Positions 17,249-27,243 of a stretch of DNA of 30,851 bases are shown in pieces. The translations under genes were made by a program, and so were the position numbers. The DNA is from Chara braunii (lineage: Eukaryota; Streptophyta; Charophyceae; Charales; Characeae), in contig BFEA01000598.1 of assembly GCA_003427395.1 (NCBI GenBank), positions 827,641 through 858,491 of the forward strand, in the 5' to 3' direction. A model generated the notes under the pieces. The model did not search any database, had not been told where the DNA came from, and saw nothing but the letters and a program-made list of their open reading frames with translations. Every line of letters begins with the position of its first letter. Positions within the stretch are counted from its first letter, which is position 1.

Positions 17249-17565
17249 TCGTGGGCGCGGCAAGTGGTGGAAAGCACTGGCGTTCGCATAGGTACGTGCT
17301 TGTGATTCAGGGCAAGGGGTGGGGTAAAGGGGGGGAGGGGGGAACGAAGGTGGAAAGGGGGAAAAAGGTGGGGGGGGACCCGCGGGCGATCGTGCCGATG
17401 GGCACGACAAGTGGCGGAAAGCACTGGCGTTCGTATAGGTAGGTGCTTGTGGTTCAGGGGGAGGGGGTGCGATTAAGAAAAGGCGGGGGGTGATAAAAGA
17501 GGAAAGGGGAGGGACGGTAAGAGGAGGGGGGGAGCGGAGGGGGGCGGATAACGCGGGGGGGTTGC
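17249..17565 (+). repeat. ~147-bp direct repeat with G-rich (G-quadruplex-prone) blocks
   Basis: GGAAAGCACTGGCGTTCG and ATAGGTA(C/G)GTGCTTGTG occur at 17269 and 17416 within units starting at ~17253 and 17400. Each is followed by a block with many G3-G8 runs (17308-17380 and 17456-17565) on plus. Confidence 0.8.
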
Positions 17566-17737
17566 GAGAAAAATTGCAAGCATAAATAAACACCCGCGCA
17601 AAGGTTGGTGCGTTGATTTGCAAGTAAAGAGGAAAACGGTTTAACAAGGCAAGTCTAGATCTCCGAAAACGATTTTACATAGCTGAAACTGAACGATAGA
17701 ACCAGTTGTAGCATGAGCAGGTGTGCTGGAGCCTCCA

Positions 17738-17761
17738 AAAAAAAAAAAAAAAAAAAAAAAA
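17738..17761. repeat. Poly(A) run
   Basis: About 24 A following GGAGCCTCC. The 5' limit of any retroposon attached to it cannot be defined. Confidence 0.8.
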
Positions 17762-18209
17762 CTTTACGAGTGACGATGAGGAGTGCTACTGTAGAGACGG
17801 GGGAGAAAAATGGAAAATAATTGTGCAAGGCTTGCTTTTTTTGTGTTGTGTACTTCAAAGTGCAGGGCATTAGGAAGAAGGGTGCAAAAGAAATATATTT
17901 ATCCAAATAATAACAAATATGCTAGGCTACCAGAGTCGACCGGGACCACTTGCCCGGCCGGGCCAAAAAAAAAAAATAAAAAAATAAATTGTTTTGTAGT
18001 TTAAAATTTAAATTTGGTTAAGATTTTTTTTTTTTTTTCGATGTGACACTGAGGCAGAAGTTGTTCAGTGTTCGACCCAGTTAAGAGCATTTGTACCCAG
18101 TTGTAGTTACTTGTGAGGCTAGTCTTTGCACTCTAGTCAGACAGCCTGTCGGCTGAGAGGTCTCTGGCAGGTACTCAGTGAACAATCCATATTGGCTCCC
18201 TTGTACTTA

Positions 18210-18265
18210 TGGGACGCTGGACCCGGTTTCCAGCAGGTGCATCACAATTAAAAAAAAAAAAAAAA
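18210..18265 (+). mobile_element. H3 element, minimal: first hairpin plus A-tail
   Basis: TGGGACGCTGGACCCGG and TTTCCAGCAGGTGC, then nine bases and A16. The second and third hairpins are missing. Confidence 0.7.
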
Positions 18266-18489
18266 GTTCAGTTGGTTCTTTGCATAACATTTTTTTTTTT
18301 TTTTTCCTGCTGGGACCTTGGTCCTTGCACGCCCGGGACGCACGGGAAAACAAGGTGCCCCGGGTGGCCGGGCTGGTAGATGCAAATATGTCAAGAAAAA
18401 ATGTTTTTTTTTTTTTCTGAAGGGCGGGAGCTTTGAGATGTATCCACAGGTGACTGGCCAGTGTTTCAACCCTGATAGGCATCGTATTC

Positions 18490-18690
18490 GAGCCCTGAAT
18501 GTCAGCTATGATGCTTTTGACTAAGAATTCAACCTGAGAGTTCTTTAATTGGGCGTGTCCTGACCGGCTGCAGCAACCTGAGGTCCTGAGCAGCCACTTC
18601 CCTATGAATGTTAGCTGTGATGATTTTGACTGAGAATTCTTTTATTGGGTGTGTCCAACCGGCTGCAGAAGGACCTGAGCAGCCACTTCC
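18490..18690 (+). repeat. ~109-bp tandem duplication
   Basis: Units starting GAATGTCAGCTATGATG (18497) and GAATGTTAGCTGTGATG (18606) share TTTTGACT-AGAATTC, GGG(C/T)GTGTCC, ACCGGCTGCAG and CCTGAGCAGCCACTTCC. They lead into the 57-bp array. Confidence 0.8.
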
Positions 18691-18718
18691 ACCTGGCCTG
18701 ACTCTCCCCCGTTGTCAC

Positions 18719-19003
18719 GGGTTACAGGGTGGCACAACTCACCCCAGCCAGCTATCAGGGTTAACTGGCCCTGGCGGGTTACAAGGTGGCACAACTCACC
18801 CCAGCCAGCTACCAGGGTGAACTGGCCCTTGTGGGTTACAGGGTGGCACAACTCACACCAGCCAGCTACCAGGGTTAACTGGCCCTTGCGGGTTACTGGG
18901 TGGCACAACTCACACCAGCCAGCTACCAGGGTTAACTGGCCCTTGCGGGTTACAGGGTGGCATCTCTCACCCCAGTCAGCTACCAGGGTTAACTGACCCT
19001 GGC
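18719..19003 (+). repeat. 57-bp minisatellite, five units
   Basis: GGGTTAC unit starts at 18719, 18776, 18833, 18890 and 18947, exactly 57 bp apart. Units contain TGGCACAACTCAC, CAGCCAGCTACCAGGGT and TAACTGGCCCT. 57 is a multiple of three, so open frames cross the array on both strands (plus unit VTGWHNS...RVNWPLR). With no start context or domain I regard it as a minisatellite. Two shorter CAGGCCAC units follow to ~19065. Confidence 0.92.
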
Positions 19004-19129
19004 TATCCTCTACAGGCCACCGGAAGGGTTAACTGGCCCTGGCCATCTTCCACAGGCCACTGAAAGCGATGGCAACGGGAACAGAACTCAGCACCTACGC
19101 GGTGCCGCTGAAGCAAAGAACACAGACGT

Positions 19130-19405
19130 ACCCTGAAGCACCTGCATATCACAGAAAAAGAAAAACAAGAGAAAAAGCAAAGCATCTGGCCTGTCCAATA
19201 TGACAGTTTCAGTGCGAAATTCGGTGAAAATAACACCCAATGAAGTGATAGGTTTCTCTCTGTTAGCCCGAGTAATATGTAAAAACCGAATACATGATGC
19301 ACCCGAGAGCACCTCCATATCACACAAAAAGAAAAACAAGGGAAAAACAGTAACGAATCTGGCCAATCTGAGAGTTTCAGTGCAAAATTCGGCAAAAATC
19401 ACACC
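19130..19405 (+). repeat. ~172-bp tandem duplication
   Basis: CATATCACA-AAAAAGAAAAAC at 19144 and 19316 and GTTTCAGTGC(G/A)AAATTCGG at 19204 and 19374 define two units. Confidence 0.85.
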
Positions 19406-19664
19406 CCGGGTTAATCACCACCTGTAGTAGCCTGTAGGAGTGGAGCGAGGCCCTATGTTGCCGCGTTATGATTTGAAGGTTGCACATTGGCACTGTCTTC
19501 TCATTGTGGGTCCAGCAGCCCACCTCCATGGGACCTCCCATGGGCCTGTGCACTGTGGATTTTGCATCGGTACTCGTGTATGAAAAACAATCTACAGTGC
19601 ATGCAGGGTGTGGATTCGTGGTTTAATGAAGCATTCTGTAAGAGGGGAAAGTTAGGAATGCAAT

Positions 19665-19790
19665 GTCACTGGACCCGTTTTCAAGCAGGTGGAGCTCCCC
19701 ACCAATAGACTGGAGCGACTGGAAGCTGGTCTGCTACAGGAAGGGGCTCCTATCCTCCCCCTCTTGTAGCTCGGACCAGTAATTTCTCAA
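19665..19790 (+). mobile_element. H3 element with third hairpin, diverged head
   Basis: Head has lost GGGACG; GGACCCG, AGCAGGTGGAGCTCCCC and CCAATAGACTGGAGC remain. Third hairpin arms 19726-19746 (CTGGTCTGCTACAGGAAGGGG) and 19757-19779 are complementary with minor bulges. Loop is CTCCTATC. No clear A-tail. Confidence 0.65.
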
Positions 19791-19918
19791 AAGAATAGGC
19801 AAAGGAATGCAATGTTATGGGTTGTTCGGGGGAAAAAAGAAAATCAAGATGATTGATTTTTATCACAGTCAAATTCTTACCATGTATACCACGTATCATT
19901 CATACTACTTTGTGTGCT

Positions 19919-20065
19919 CATGGGACGCTTGACCCGCTTTCCAGCAGGTGATGCTCCCCACCAATAGATGGAGCAGCGAGCGATAGGCCTACTTGGGGGG
20001 GGCAGCTCATATAATCCCCCCTAGTAGGCCCAGTCTGGTCTTTTGGGAAAAATATATATATATTT
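19919..20065 (+). mobile_element. H3 element with third hairpin
   Basis: Head at 19921-19974, hairpin arms 19984-20002 (TAGGCCTACTTGGGGGGGG) and 20016-20032, loop CAGCTCATATAAT, followed by a short A/T tract instead of a clean A-tail. Confidence 0.7.
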
Positions 20066-20309
20066 TTTTTTTAATCACAGTTGCCATCATCGCTGCCTTT
20101 TTCTGCAGCATAGACCTGTAATATTCTTCATGCCTATGCTTAGAACAGGTGGTCTGCAGACAGAAGGGGCGATGGCTGGCCAGGGGATCACAGTGAGCTT
20201 TTGGTCGGGCAGAAGCAGGGAATATGGGGCAAACTAGGTTTCTACGATGACGAAACCCGAGCCAACAAAGGTGGAACAACAGGTCTCGTCTGGGAAGAAG
20301 CAGGGTTGG

Positions 20310-20420
20310 TATGCTCCCCACCAATAGATGGAGCCTCTCCTCCGGTGGTAGTGCTGTCTGCTCTTATCAGCAGCACTAACACTGCAGGGGGTGCTTAAAA
20401 AAAAAAGAAAAAAAAAAGAA
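20310..20420 (+). mobile_element. H3 element, 5'-incomplete, with third hairpin and A-tail
   Basis: Starts at TGCTCCCCACCAATAGATGG; the first hairpin is missing or unrecognisable. Third hairpin arms 20345-20360 and 20368-20382, loop CTCTTAT, then an A-rich tail (A10 G A9 G). Confidence 0.72.
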
Positions 20421-21760
20421 AGGGTTGGTAAATCCGCTCTGGTAGATCTGCACCGGTAGATCCATACTTCTGCCTCTCTTACATCTCACCAACAGCCCAC
20501 TCGCTCACCCCGAGTTCTGGCTCCCCCTCCAGATCGCGAACTTGGCCCTCAGTGTGGCCCCGAGTCAGCTTCTTAAACCACCAGCACACGTCCCCAGAGT
20601 TCCTGGCAATGAAGATGAGACTCAGACATAAGTTCTGGTTCATTCTTTCATTCCTTTTTATCTATTGTCAAGAAGAAGTTGGGGGAGATAAGGAGGTTGA
20701 AGGTGATCGCGAGTTGGAGACGGATTTAACATTGGTCTTTGCCGGTGTACATCTTCTTCTTCTTCTTCTTCCATTCTTATTTGTTCTTGTTGCTTTGTCT
20801 ACTTCTCTTCCCAAGATCTTTCATTTCAGTTGCAATTAATATGCATTCAATTTGTCTTTGCACTTCAAGATAGCCAGGATAAGAACACACATGCATGCAT
20901 AAAATCAAAAGCAAGGGCGCTCGTTACAATGCCGGGCCCTTACAATGCCGGGCCCTTTGGCCCGTGTAGAAGGCTCAAGGCATGCTACTTCCTCCCCGTT
21001 TGAACCACCAGTACACCCATACGTCGGCCGCCGGCCTCTCTCAGAGGCCGGTAATGCTTTCGGTGGCCACCGATGGAATTTATCAACTGCGGCCTCTTCC
21101 CACCCAGCCCCAACTTTTTGGGTGATGGCGACCAGTTTCTTTCTGCCACCATAGCCATCTCATACACCTTCCTCCTACTTGGCTAAGCGGATGGCTATGG
21201 CGGACTAGTGGAGCCCTGCTCTAATGTTCTAATGAGAATGCAAAGACATTGTGTTCCTACTTCAATGGCCGCCATGTCCAACACACCACCCCGAAGTCTT
21301 CCTTGATGAAGCCCAGCTCCAGGGCCAACCAAGAAGATGAACATGCAGACCACCATAGCCAGGCAAGCACCCCCGTCACTCTCCTCCTTGCTCACCATCC
21401 TCGTCCTCCTTCTCCTACTTCCCGGAGACTTCCAAGCCCCAGCACTGGAACACCAAGCGCTCGCTCCAGCGGCATGATGCGAAACATGCACACCGCAAAA
21501 TGAGGAAGAAATCACCGCTTTTCTTGAAGATATACCGGATTGCTGCCTCCTTCGGCGGTGACTTTTACAGGCCTCTTGGCCTCCCAAGGTACCGGTACCT
21601 TCCTCCTTTTGGAGGCAAACATCATTGCAATCTGATATCCTTTGCAGGCCCCAGACTCCGACTACTGGACCGATACCTAAGCCAACTGGACTCTAAATTC
21701 CTTTCGGGCTCTAAAGGTATTATCTTTTTATCTTCTTCTGCCTACCTACCTGCTACTCGA
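20421..21760. other. Gene-free stretch
   Basis: Contains a TTC run (20753-20772), a doubled ACAATGCCGGGCCCTT (20927-20957) and a GGCCGCCGGCCTCTCTCAGA-type hairpin near 21025-21052. Open frames up to 130 codons overlap on both strands and resemble nothing I recognise. No gene supported. Confidence 0.5.
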
Positions 21761-21769
21761 GTATTTCCC

Positions 21770-22135
21770 ATCCTTCGCGGGCCTAGCCTACCCACTACTT
21801 GAGTGTTTTTCATCCTACTATGTGGGTCTAGCCTACCACTATGTCCCTGCTGCAACCCCACAAAAGCACGGCCACAGGTCAGTGCCAGGCCCGAGGGCCT
21901 TTCCAGCACACTACAAGTACCTGGGCGGGTCACACACACACCCAAGCAATCATGCAACCAGACAAACACACAGAAAATCCCTATGCGGGTCTAGCCTACC
22001 ACTAGTCCCCGCTGCAACCCCACAAAAGCACGGCCACAGGTAAGTACCAGGCCCGAGGGCTTTTCCAGCATATGAGCACACTGGCGGGTCAGACACACAC
22101 CCAAGCAATTATGCAATCAGACAAACACAGAAACT
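21770..22135 (+). repeat. ~163-bp tandem duplication
   Basis: GGGTCTAGCCTACCACTA starts at ~21824 and 21987. Both units share CTGCAACCCCACAAAAGCAC, GGCCACAGGT, CCAGGCCCGAGGGC and ACACCCAAGCAAT. A partial start lies near 21776. Confidence 0.85.
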
Positions 22136-22248
22136 CAGCAAGCATGCACACACCTGGACTTAGAAATCTCTGCAGAATGTGGGAATCTCAGCACGTCACA
22201 CAATCCAGCGGCAAGACTCGGAAAACATCAGAGCTCTCAGTCTGTGAT

Positions 22249-22330
22249 TTTGCAGGTCATTACATGTGAGTATTTTGTCTGTTGCGAGTCCAGGTGTGTC
22301 TGTCTTCCAGGCGTGTCTGTCTTTTGTCTA
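22249..22330 (+). repeat. Fragment of GTGAGTATTTTGTCTG module
   Basis: TTTTGCAGGT, TGTGAGTATTTTGTCTG and GAGTCCAGGTGTGTCTGTC relate this segment to 23027-23090 and the array at 28546-28890. Confidence 0.6.
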
Positions 22331-22929
22331 TCCTCAGGGCATACTCACACTAGCACATACAATCGCAAATTATATGTGAGCAAATTTGCTTACACGGCAC
22401 TTCCCAGTCACACAGCACACCCGTATACGTCACAAAACATAAAGGACACAGTCTTGACCTGCTCTAGGAATGCGATTATACGGGCCAAGGGGTCACGCAT
22501 CACCATGCATAAGACTCCATCCCTTTTTCCTGTTTTTTCCTGTTTTTTTTTTTTTTTTTTTTTCCCCGTTACGAGAGCTGCTCACCAAACGTCGAATTCT
22601 TTTTTTTTGTTTCCAGAAAGAAACAGGTCTAAAAGAAATACGCAATTGCAGGGACCTCCAGAGGTTCCCGCAAAATACGTAAACCCGTGGCTGTCCAAGC
22701 CGCTGACATTTACGTGCCCATTTGCATGAAAACGGAAAATACGTAGCCCTTGTGACCCAAAAAATCACCTACAATTTCCGATTTTATGAAAATGCAAGCT
22801 AGTGCGAGCATGCCCTCAGTCCAGTTTGCTTTGCTCTGCGTGTTTTCCCATTGAAAAGGGCGACGGCCTTGAGATATCATCATTTAACTGACCGGTCTGA
22901 GGTAATTCAGACTTGCAGTATTTTATTCA

Positions 22930-23005
22930 GCTGGTCACCGTGGAGTTCGGACTCAGGTCTGTACTTAAACAGTGTAGGGGTGTACCAATGGAGCTAGGCC
23001 AGTTG
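22930..23005 (-). ncRNA. tRNA-like segment (possible tRNA-derived SINE head)
   Basis: On minus, GGCCTAGCTCCATTGGTAC resembles an A box/D arm, CACTGTTTAAGTACAG can form an anticodon-type stem-loop, and GAGTCCGAACTCC resembles a B box/T arm, with normal tRNA spacing. The acceptor arm does not pair, so it is not a functional tRNA. No A-tail follows. It may be chance or a decayed SINE. Confidence 0.35.
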
Positions 23006-23189
23006 GCACAAATTGCTCGTGGGCAGGCGTGTGAGTATTTTGCCTGTTATTTGTCCAGGCGTGTGTGTTTTCCGTCTGTTTTTTGTTTTTTGTTAAGGAA
23101 GTTTGCATTGCATTAAATCTGAACCTGGGAGGCTGGGAATTCCGCCACATCTCAACCCGGACACTGGGGTCATTACCCAGCTTCGGCTG

Positions 23190-23218
23190 TGGCTGGAAAC
23201 CGGGCCCAGCGTCCCATA
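23190..23218 (-). repeat. H3 head fragment
   Basis: TATGGGACGCTGGGCCCGG and TTTCCAGCC on minus; neither a second hairpin nor a tail follows. Confidence 0.65.
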
Positions 23219-23830
23219 GACTGCACAGGCTTGAAAGAAATAAGAAAACTGGACAAAGAAAAGACAAACTGAGTCCGCCTTCAACTAAGACATGATTCGA
23301 TCAGCAAACTCTTGACCAGTCCTGACCCCTCTAGTGTCCTGCTGTCCTGTAATTTGGGTACGTGGACCCAGTTTCACAATCGGAGAAAACCTAACATTTC
23401 TTATAAGTCTCCCCGACTTCAATGACCCTTATCAGGGAAACCTGACAACATTGATTGCCTCTCTTGGGAGGGATGAACTGTCTGATCGGTCTCTGAAGCG
23501 TTGACCTGCCAAATAAGAGTAGTGGAAAGCTCACTGGAGCTTCCTCAGGAATCTGTTTCTGGCCCATTTATCCTAAAGCCCAGCCACGAGGTTTAATGAA
23601 GCCGTGATTTTTGAAAGGTTTTGCTTCTAGTTTACCAGGAAAGGGCGTAATTGCAAAGTATAAGAAAAAAAAACTGATGCAATTTGTCCAATAGTTACAT
23701 AGGGTGCTTCTTGATCCTTTGCCTGTCGACCAGCATGTCCATCTGAGTTTGTCGGCATTCAGCTCTGCCAGTTTCCCTTAACGGTTTCTCGCACCTGCTT
23801 GGTGCTGCCCAGAGAATGCATTATTCTTTT
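23219..23830. other. Gene-free stretch
   Basis: No repeat, RNA or gene recognised apart from an A9 run near 23665. Probably includes the 3' untranslated end of LINE D near 23700-23830. Confidence 0.45.
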
Positions 23831-24194
23831 TCATATTTTGGTCCATTTTGCTGTGATGTCTGTCTGTAGCAAGAGTCCGAGCTCATCCTTTGCCTCGTTT
23901 AGGTGCATCGGCTTTCGGTCAATGGTTGCCTGGCACCCGCTCTTCCAAATAATCCACACCCTGTATTGCCTTAGCTTCTGAAAGCAGCCTTGCTCAAACT
24001 GTGTCCATGTGTTTGGTGTCTGCGTTCCCAGCCATGCAGTGACCAAATTTTCCCAAAACTGGTGTGTGCTGACTCTATGCCATAGAAGCCTGGCCTCTTG
24101 CCATATTTGCTGTGCCTTCCCACAATCCAGCAAGCAGTGGCTGACCATCTCGTTTTGCCCGTCTGCGCAGACCACACAAAATTCACTCTGCGGG
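23831..24194 (-). mobile_element. LINE D, 5'-truncated ORF2 C-terminus
   Basis: Minus-strand frame starting at a zinc knuckle (FCVVCADGQNEMVSHCLLDC: C-x2-C, H, C) and continuing with the W-rich tail (WVIWKSG-like YRVWIIWKSG, ITAKWTKI stop), homologous in order to the ends of LINEs A and C. Everything upstream of the knuckle is missing. The truncation point abuts a (GAA)n tract, which abuts the A-tail of LINE C. Confidence 0.75.
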
Positions 24195-24214
24195 CTTCTT
24201 CTTCTTCTTCTTCT

Positions 24215-24246
<32 letters not shown>
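24195..24246 (-). repeat. A-tail of LINE C followed by (GAA)n
   Basis: On minus: about 30 A (24246-24217) then seven GAA units (24216-24195), then LINE D. Confidence 0.85.
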
Positions 24247-24247
<1 letters not shown>

Positions 24248-24578
24248 GTTGAACAGGTCCTTATGGTCCTGGCTCCTTGTCCATTCTGGGGAGCGTCAGT
24301 TTGGTTCCTTTTCCACCGGCAAGTCGTATAATGGGATACATGAATAACCAACTCAGGCTTCCTTCCGTCTGGCCGAAGGAACCCTGATCAGCATCGATTA
24401 CTCCCAACAAAGGAGGATTGACTGTCAGCTTGCCCTAGTTTGGTTTCCTCTCAGATACCCGCTTGGGGTCTGTCGAATGAAACCAATGATGTTCAAGAAA
24501 AAGACTGTGGATTAGCTTCCTTGTGGGACCTGCTGGGTTAGCAAAAAGTCTTCAGGGAGGACGGTTTGCTGTCACCGG

Positions 24579-25584
24579 TCATTGTTCGCTCGAGGGCGGT
24601 GGCTGGTGCCATTTCTTCCATATCAGACGGTTGTCCGCTATGCTTGCTATTTTGCCTCTTATCAACCACTCCTTGTGGAATGTTGTCCTCTTGAATGAAG
24701 ATCTCCCGGAGAATCTCCTTGATGCTGCGATGACCTTGCGCCATCTGGCCTGGATTTCTGTTTCTGCCATCTTGACTAGCATCGCCCACATTTCCTCATT
24801 GGCAACCTCTGTTCCTTCGATCGTGCGGATGCATCTCCTCTTCCAGATCACCCATAATGCCATCTTCCTGAGTAGCAGAAACCAGGTTCTCTTGCTGCCT
24901 TTGAGACTTGGGGCCAGATCAGATATGAGGAGGATGGTTTGTGTGGTAGTGGATGGAGGGGGTGGAAATAATAGGGACACCCATAAGGCTCCGATCTTGT
25001 TCTGGAGCCCGGCCGCCTCAGGGCAGAGGAGAAGGCAGTGCAGTATGTCTTCAATTGATTCAGTGTCGCAAAGGTTGCATAGGGGTGTGCTGTTGAGGTC
25101 TTGAGTGTTGTCTTCGGATGTGGAGCCAGTTGTTGACCGAGAGGGCTGCGTACTACGCGATTAGCCACCGCATGCTGCCGATTTTGATGGGCCTGATGTT
25201 AGTCCACTTCTCGATCAGTCTGGGGTTGGGATCCGATGTTTGCAATCTTAGCCCATAGCCGAAGTTCACGTTGTACTCAACTATGGCCAGTGACCCGCCG
25301 GTCTGGTCCTTCTTCCAGATCCATTCTTTAGGGTCGAATTCTAGGTACTGGATCGGGTAGGAAGATAACCCGTGACTCGTTCTGGCAACAATTCTAAGCT
25401 GCGGTACCTTGACTTTTCTTAGCTGGAAGGTCTTCAGGACTTCAGTCTGTGGGTCTTGGTTGGAGATTTTGAGGTCCTGTAGGTTGTGGTTGAAAACCGG
25501 GTAGGAGCCGAAACTGGCTTTGTGGCCTAAGATCTGCTCTATGAATTTGAAGGCTCTTGTTGTTGGGGTCTGAGTAATGATCAT
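24579..25584 (-). pseudogene. LINE C C-terminal region with zinc knuckle, broken
   Basis: 25153-25584 holds the W-rich block (YLEFDPKEWIWKK, compare FDPAEWEWKW in LINE B). After another frame change, LCNLCDTE followed by EDILHCLLLCPEA (25008-25083) gives the C-x2-C...H-x4-C knuckle. The tail WVIWKRRCIRTIEGTEV and IQARWRKVI ends near 24640-24579. Confidence 0.78.
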
Positions 25585-26278
25585 GTTCTCTGAGGAGTGG
25601 GGTCCACTGGGCCGGTATGCTTTGCAGCATGGTCGTGAGGTTGGAGTCCAGATTGTGGCGTCCTTTCAGTGGGGTGCGAAGTTCCTGCTCGGTGGACCAT
25701 TCCCTTTGTTCTTCTGACCACAGGTGTTTGATTTGCCACACCCTTTTCTCTACCCAGGATGGCCATCTCCTGTCTCTGTGGTGGAGGGACCAAGGGTTGC
25801 CATCCCTGTCTTTTATCCATGGGTTGCAGAATAGAGGTTGTTTGAGTACCGCCTCCTTGTTGGAGGGGGCGCCATGTTCCGTGGGTAGCATGCAGTGCCA
25901 TGCTGCCAGAGTGGGGGCCCAGTAGGATTTTGGTCTGGTGGTGGTGGGGGCCTGGGCAGGGGTGGTTGGCGTGAGCCTGCTGGGGGATTTGGTCGACCAA
26001 CCCCTGGCCATAACCCAGAACAGCCCACTCATGTTGTAGGGGGATTGGACTGGGGCCAGATCACGTATGCTGTCTAGGGCCAGTTTGGTCCATGGGATGG
26101 ACTGTCGAGTCACGATCTTCACTATCCATTTCCTTTGTAGAGTGACCGCTTCTTGTTTCGGGTCGATGATGTACAGACCCCCCTCTTGTGGTTTACGTGT
26201 GATGTATTTCCAGGCTACTTTGTTGATGCAGGTTGTCCGACTTGGGTCGCCTATTGAGGTCCACCAAATGGAGGCCAT
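25442..26278 (-). pseudogene. LINE C post-RT region, second frame
   Basis: Continues the ORF2 order after the frameshift: WYMASIWW-type block, INKVAWKYITRKPQEGGL (canonical 'W..V..PK..GGLGI'), then the linker WIKDRDGNPWSLHHRD and WPSWVEKRVWQIKHLW, matching LINEs A and B. Loses frame near 25540. Confidence 0.8.
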
Positions 26279-27206
26279 GTACCAGAGTGCGGAGAAGGTG
26301 GATGTGTTGATGATAAGGGCTCTCTCGATTAGGGAGGCCTCTTTTTTTTTTGCAGGGGTCCAACCTTTTTATTGCTTTTGCTACCAGCCTGTGTCCCATG
26401 CCGGGCCACGTGCCTTCCGTGTTGACCATGACTCCCAAGTAGTGTATCGCTTGTTCGCCTGTGGACCACCCTGTGGGGGGGGCGGGCTCAGGTGGCTGTG
26501 GGGGGATGGTGTCAGCCAGCCACCACCCTTCAGTTTTGTTCAAATTGACTCTCATTTCCGAGGTGAGTCGGAAGGCTTCCATCACCCTGACTAGTGATTG
26601 GAAGGACGAGTTGTTCGCTCGGATGAGCACTGTGAGGTCGTTGGCGAACATGAGTGCTATTGGTAGGGCGAAGTCGTGCAGCGGACTGGAGTTTTGTTCG
26701 GTCAGGCGATCTATAGATGGGTCTTTGCGGAGGAAGGCTGCGATGGCCTCCATAATGAGCAGGAAGATGGGCGGGGCTAGTGGGTCTCCTTGTCGCACAG
26801 ATTTGGAGATGGGGTCGGTGTCTGATAGGATTCTGTTAATCTGTACTCTGCCTGCAGCGTCGCTGTACAGGACTTCCCCCCATTCTCTGAAGTATGGACC
26901 AATGCCCATTTTCTCCGTACTGTTGTGTAAGAACTCCCCGTTGACCTGGTCGTAGGCTTTCTCGAAGTCAGAGAATGGGATTGCATCATTGCAGCCTTCA
27001 TGCGTTTTTCTGTGATTTTCTTCGTCGCCTCGTTCAGTGTTGTTGTCTAAGATGTATCTTCCTGGGATGAAGCCTGTCTGGTCTATGTGGAAGCATTTGT
27101 CCTTGAGGTTAATTATCCTGTTGGCCAGGGCTTTTGCCATGATTTTGTATGGGGTTGTGAGGAGGGATATTGGTATGTAGTTCTTGAGATTGTCTTCGTC
27201 TCCGGG
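26193..27206 (-). pseudogene. LINE C reverse transcriptase segment, catalytic Asp replaced
   Basis: Part of a 405-codon open frame whose first ~69 codons come from unrelated upstream DNA and the GAA tract. RT blocks: NYIPISLL (canonical YRPISLL), QTGFIPGR (111-118), motif A FSDFEKAYD (146-154, D148), SVRQGDPLAP (204-213) and motif C FAND (255-258). In motif C the first catalytic aspartate is N257, so the enzyme should be inactive even without the frameshifts. After KRLDPCKKKRG the frame is wrong, because of the A9 run. Confidence 0.85.
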
Positions 27207-27243
27207 TTCTTCTTCTTCTTCTTTTTTCTTTTCTTTTTTTTTT
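27207..27243 (-). repeat. A-rich / (GAA)n tract at LINE C 5' junction
   Basis: On minus: A9-G-A4-G-A6 then five GAA units, then LINE C coding sequence. Same order as at the LINE C/LINE D junction. Confidence 0.85.

Larger units (their letters stand above)
24247..27206 (-). mobile_element. LINE C, 5'-truncated L1-type retrotransposon with A-tail
   Basis: RT, linker, zinc knuckle and C-terminus on minus, ~300 bp of 3' untranslated sequence and an A-tail. It starts inside the RT N-terminal block (after an A-rich/(GAA)n tract at 27207-27243) and has at least three frameshifts (near 26345 in an A9 run, near 25540, and near 25160). Confidence 0.85.

Noticed and set aside
18719-19003. CRISPR-like array or repeat protein from 57-bp units
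   Set aside because: Units are contiguous with no unique spacers, and open frames occur on both strands only because 57 is divisible by three. A minisatellite explains it.
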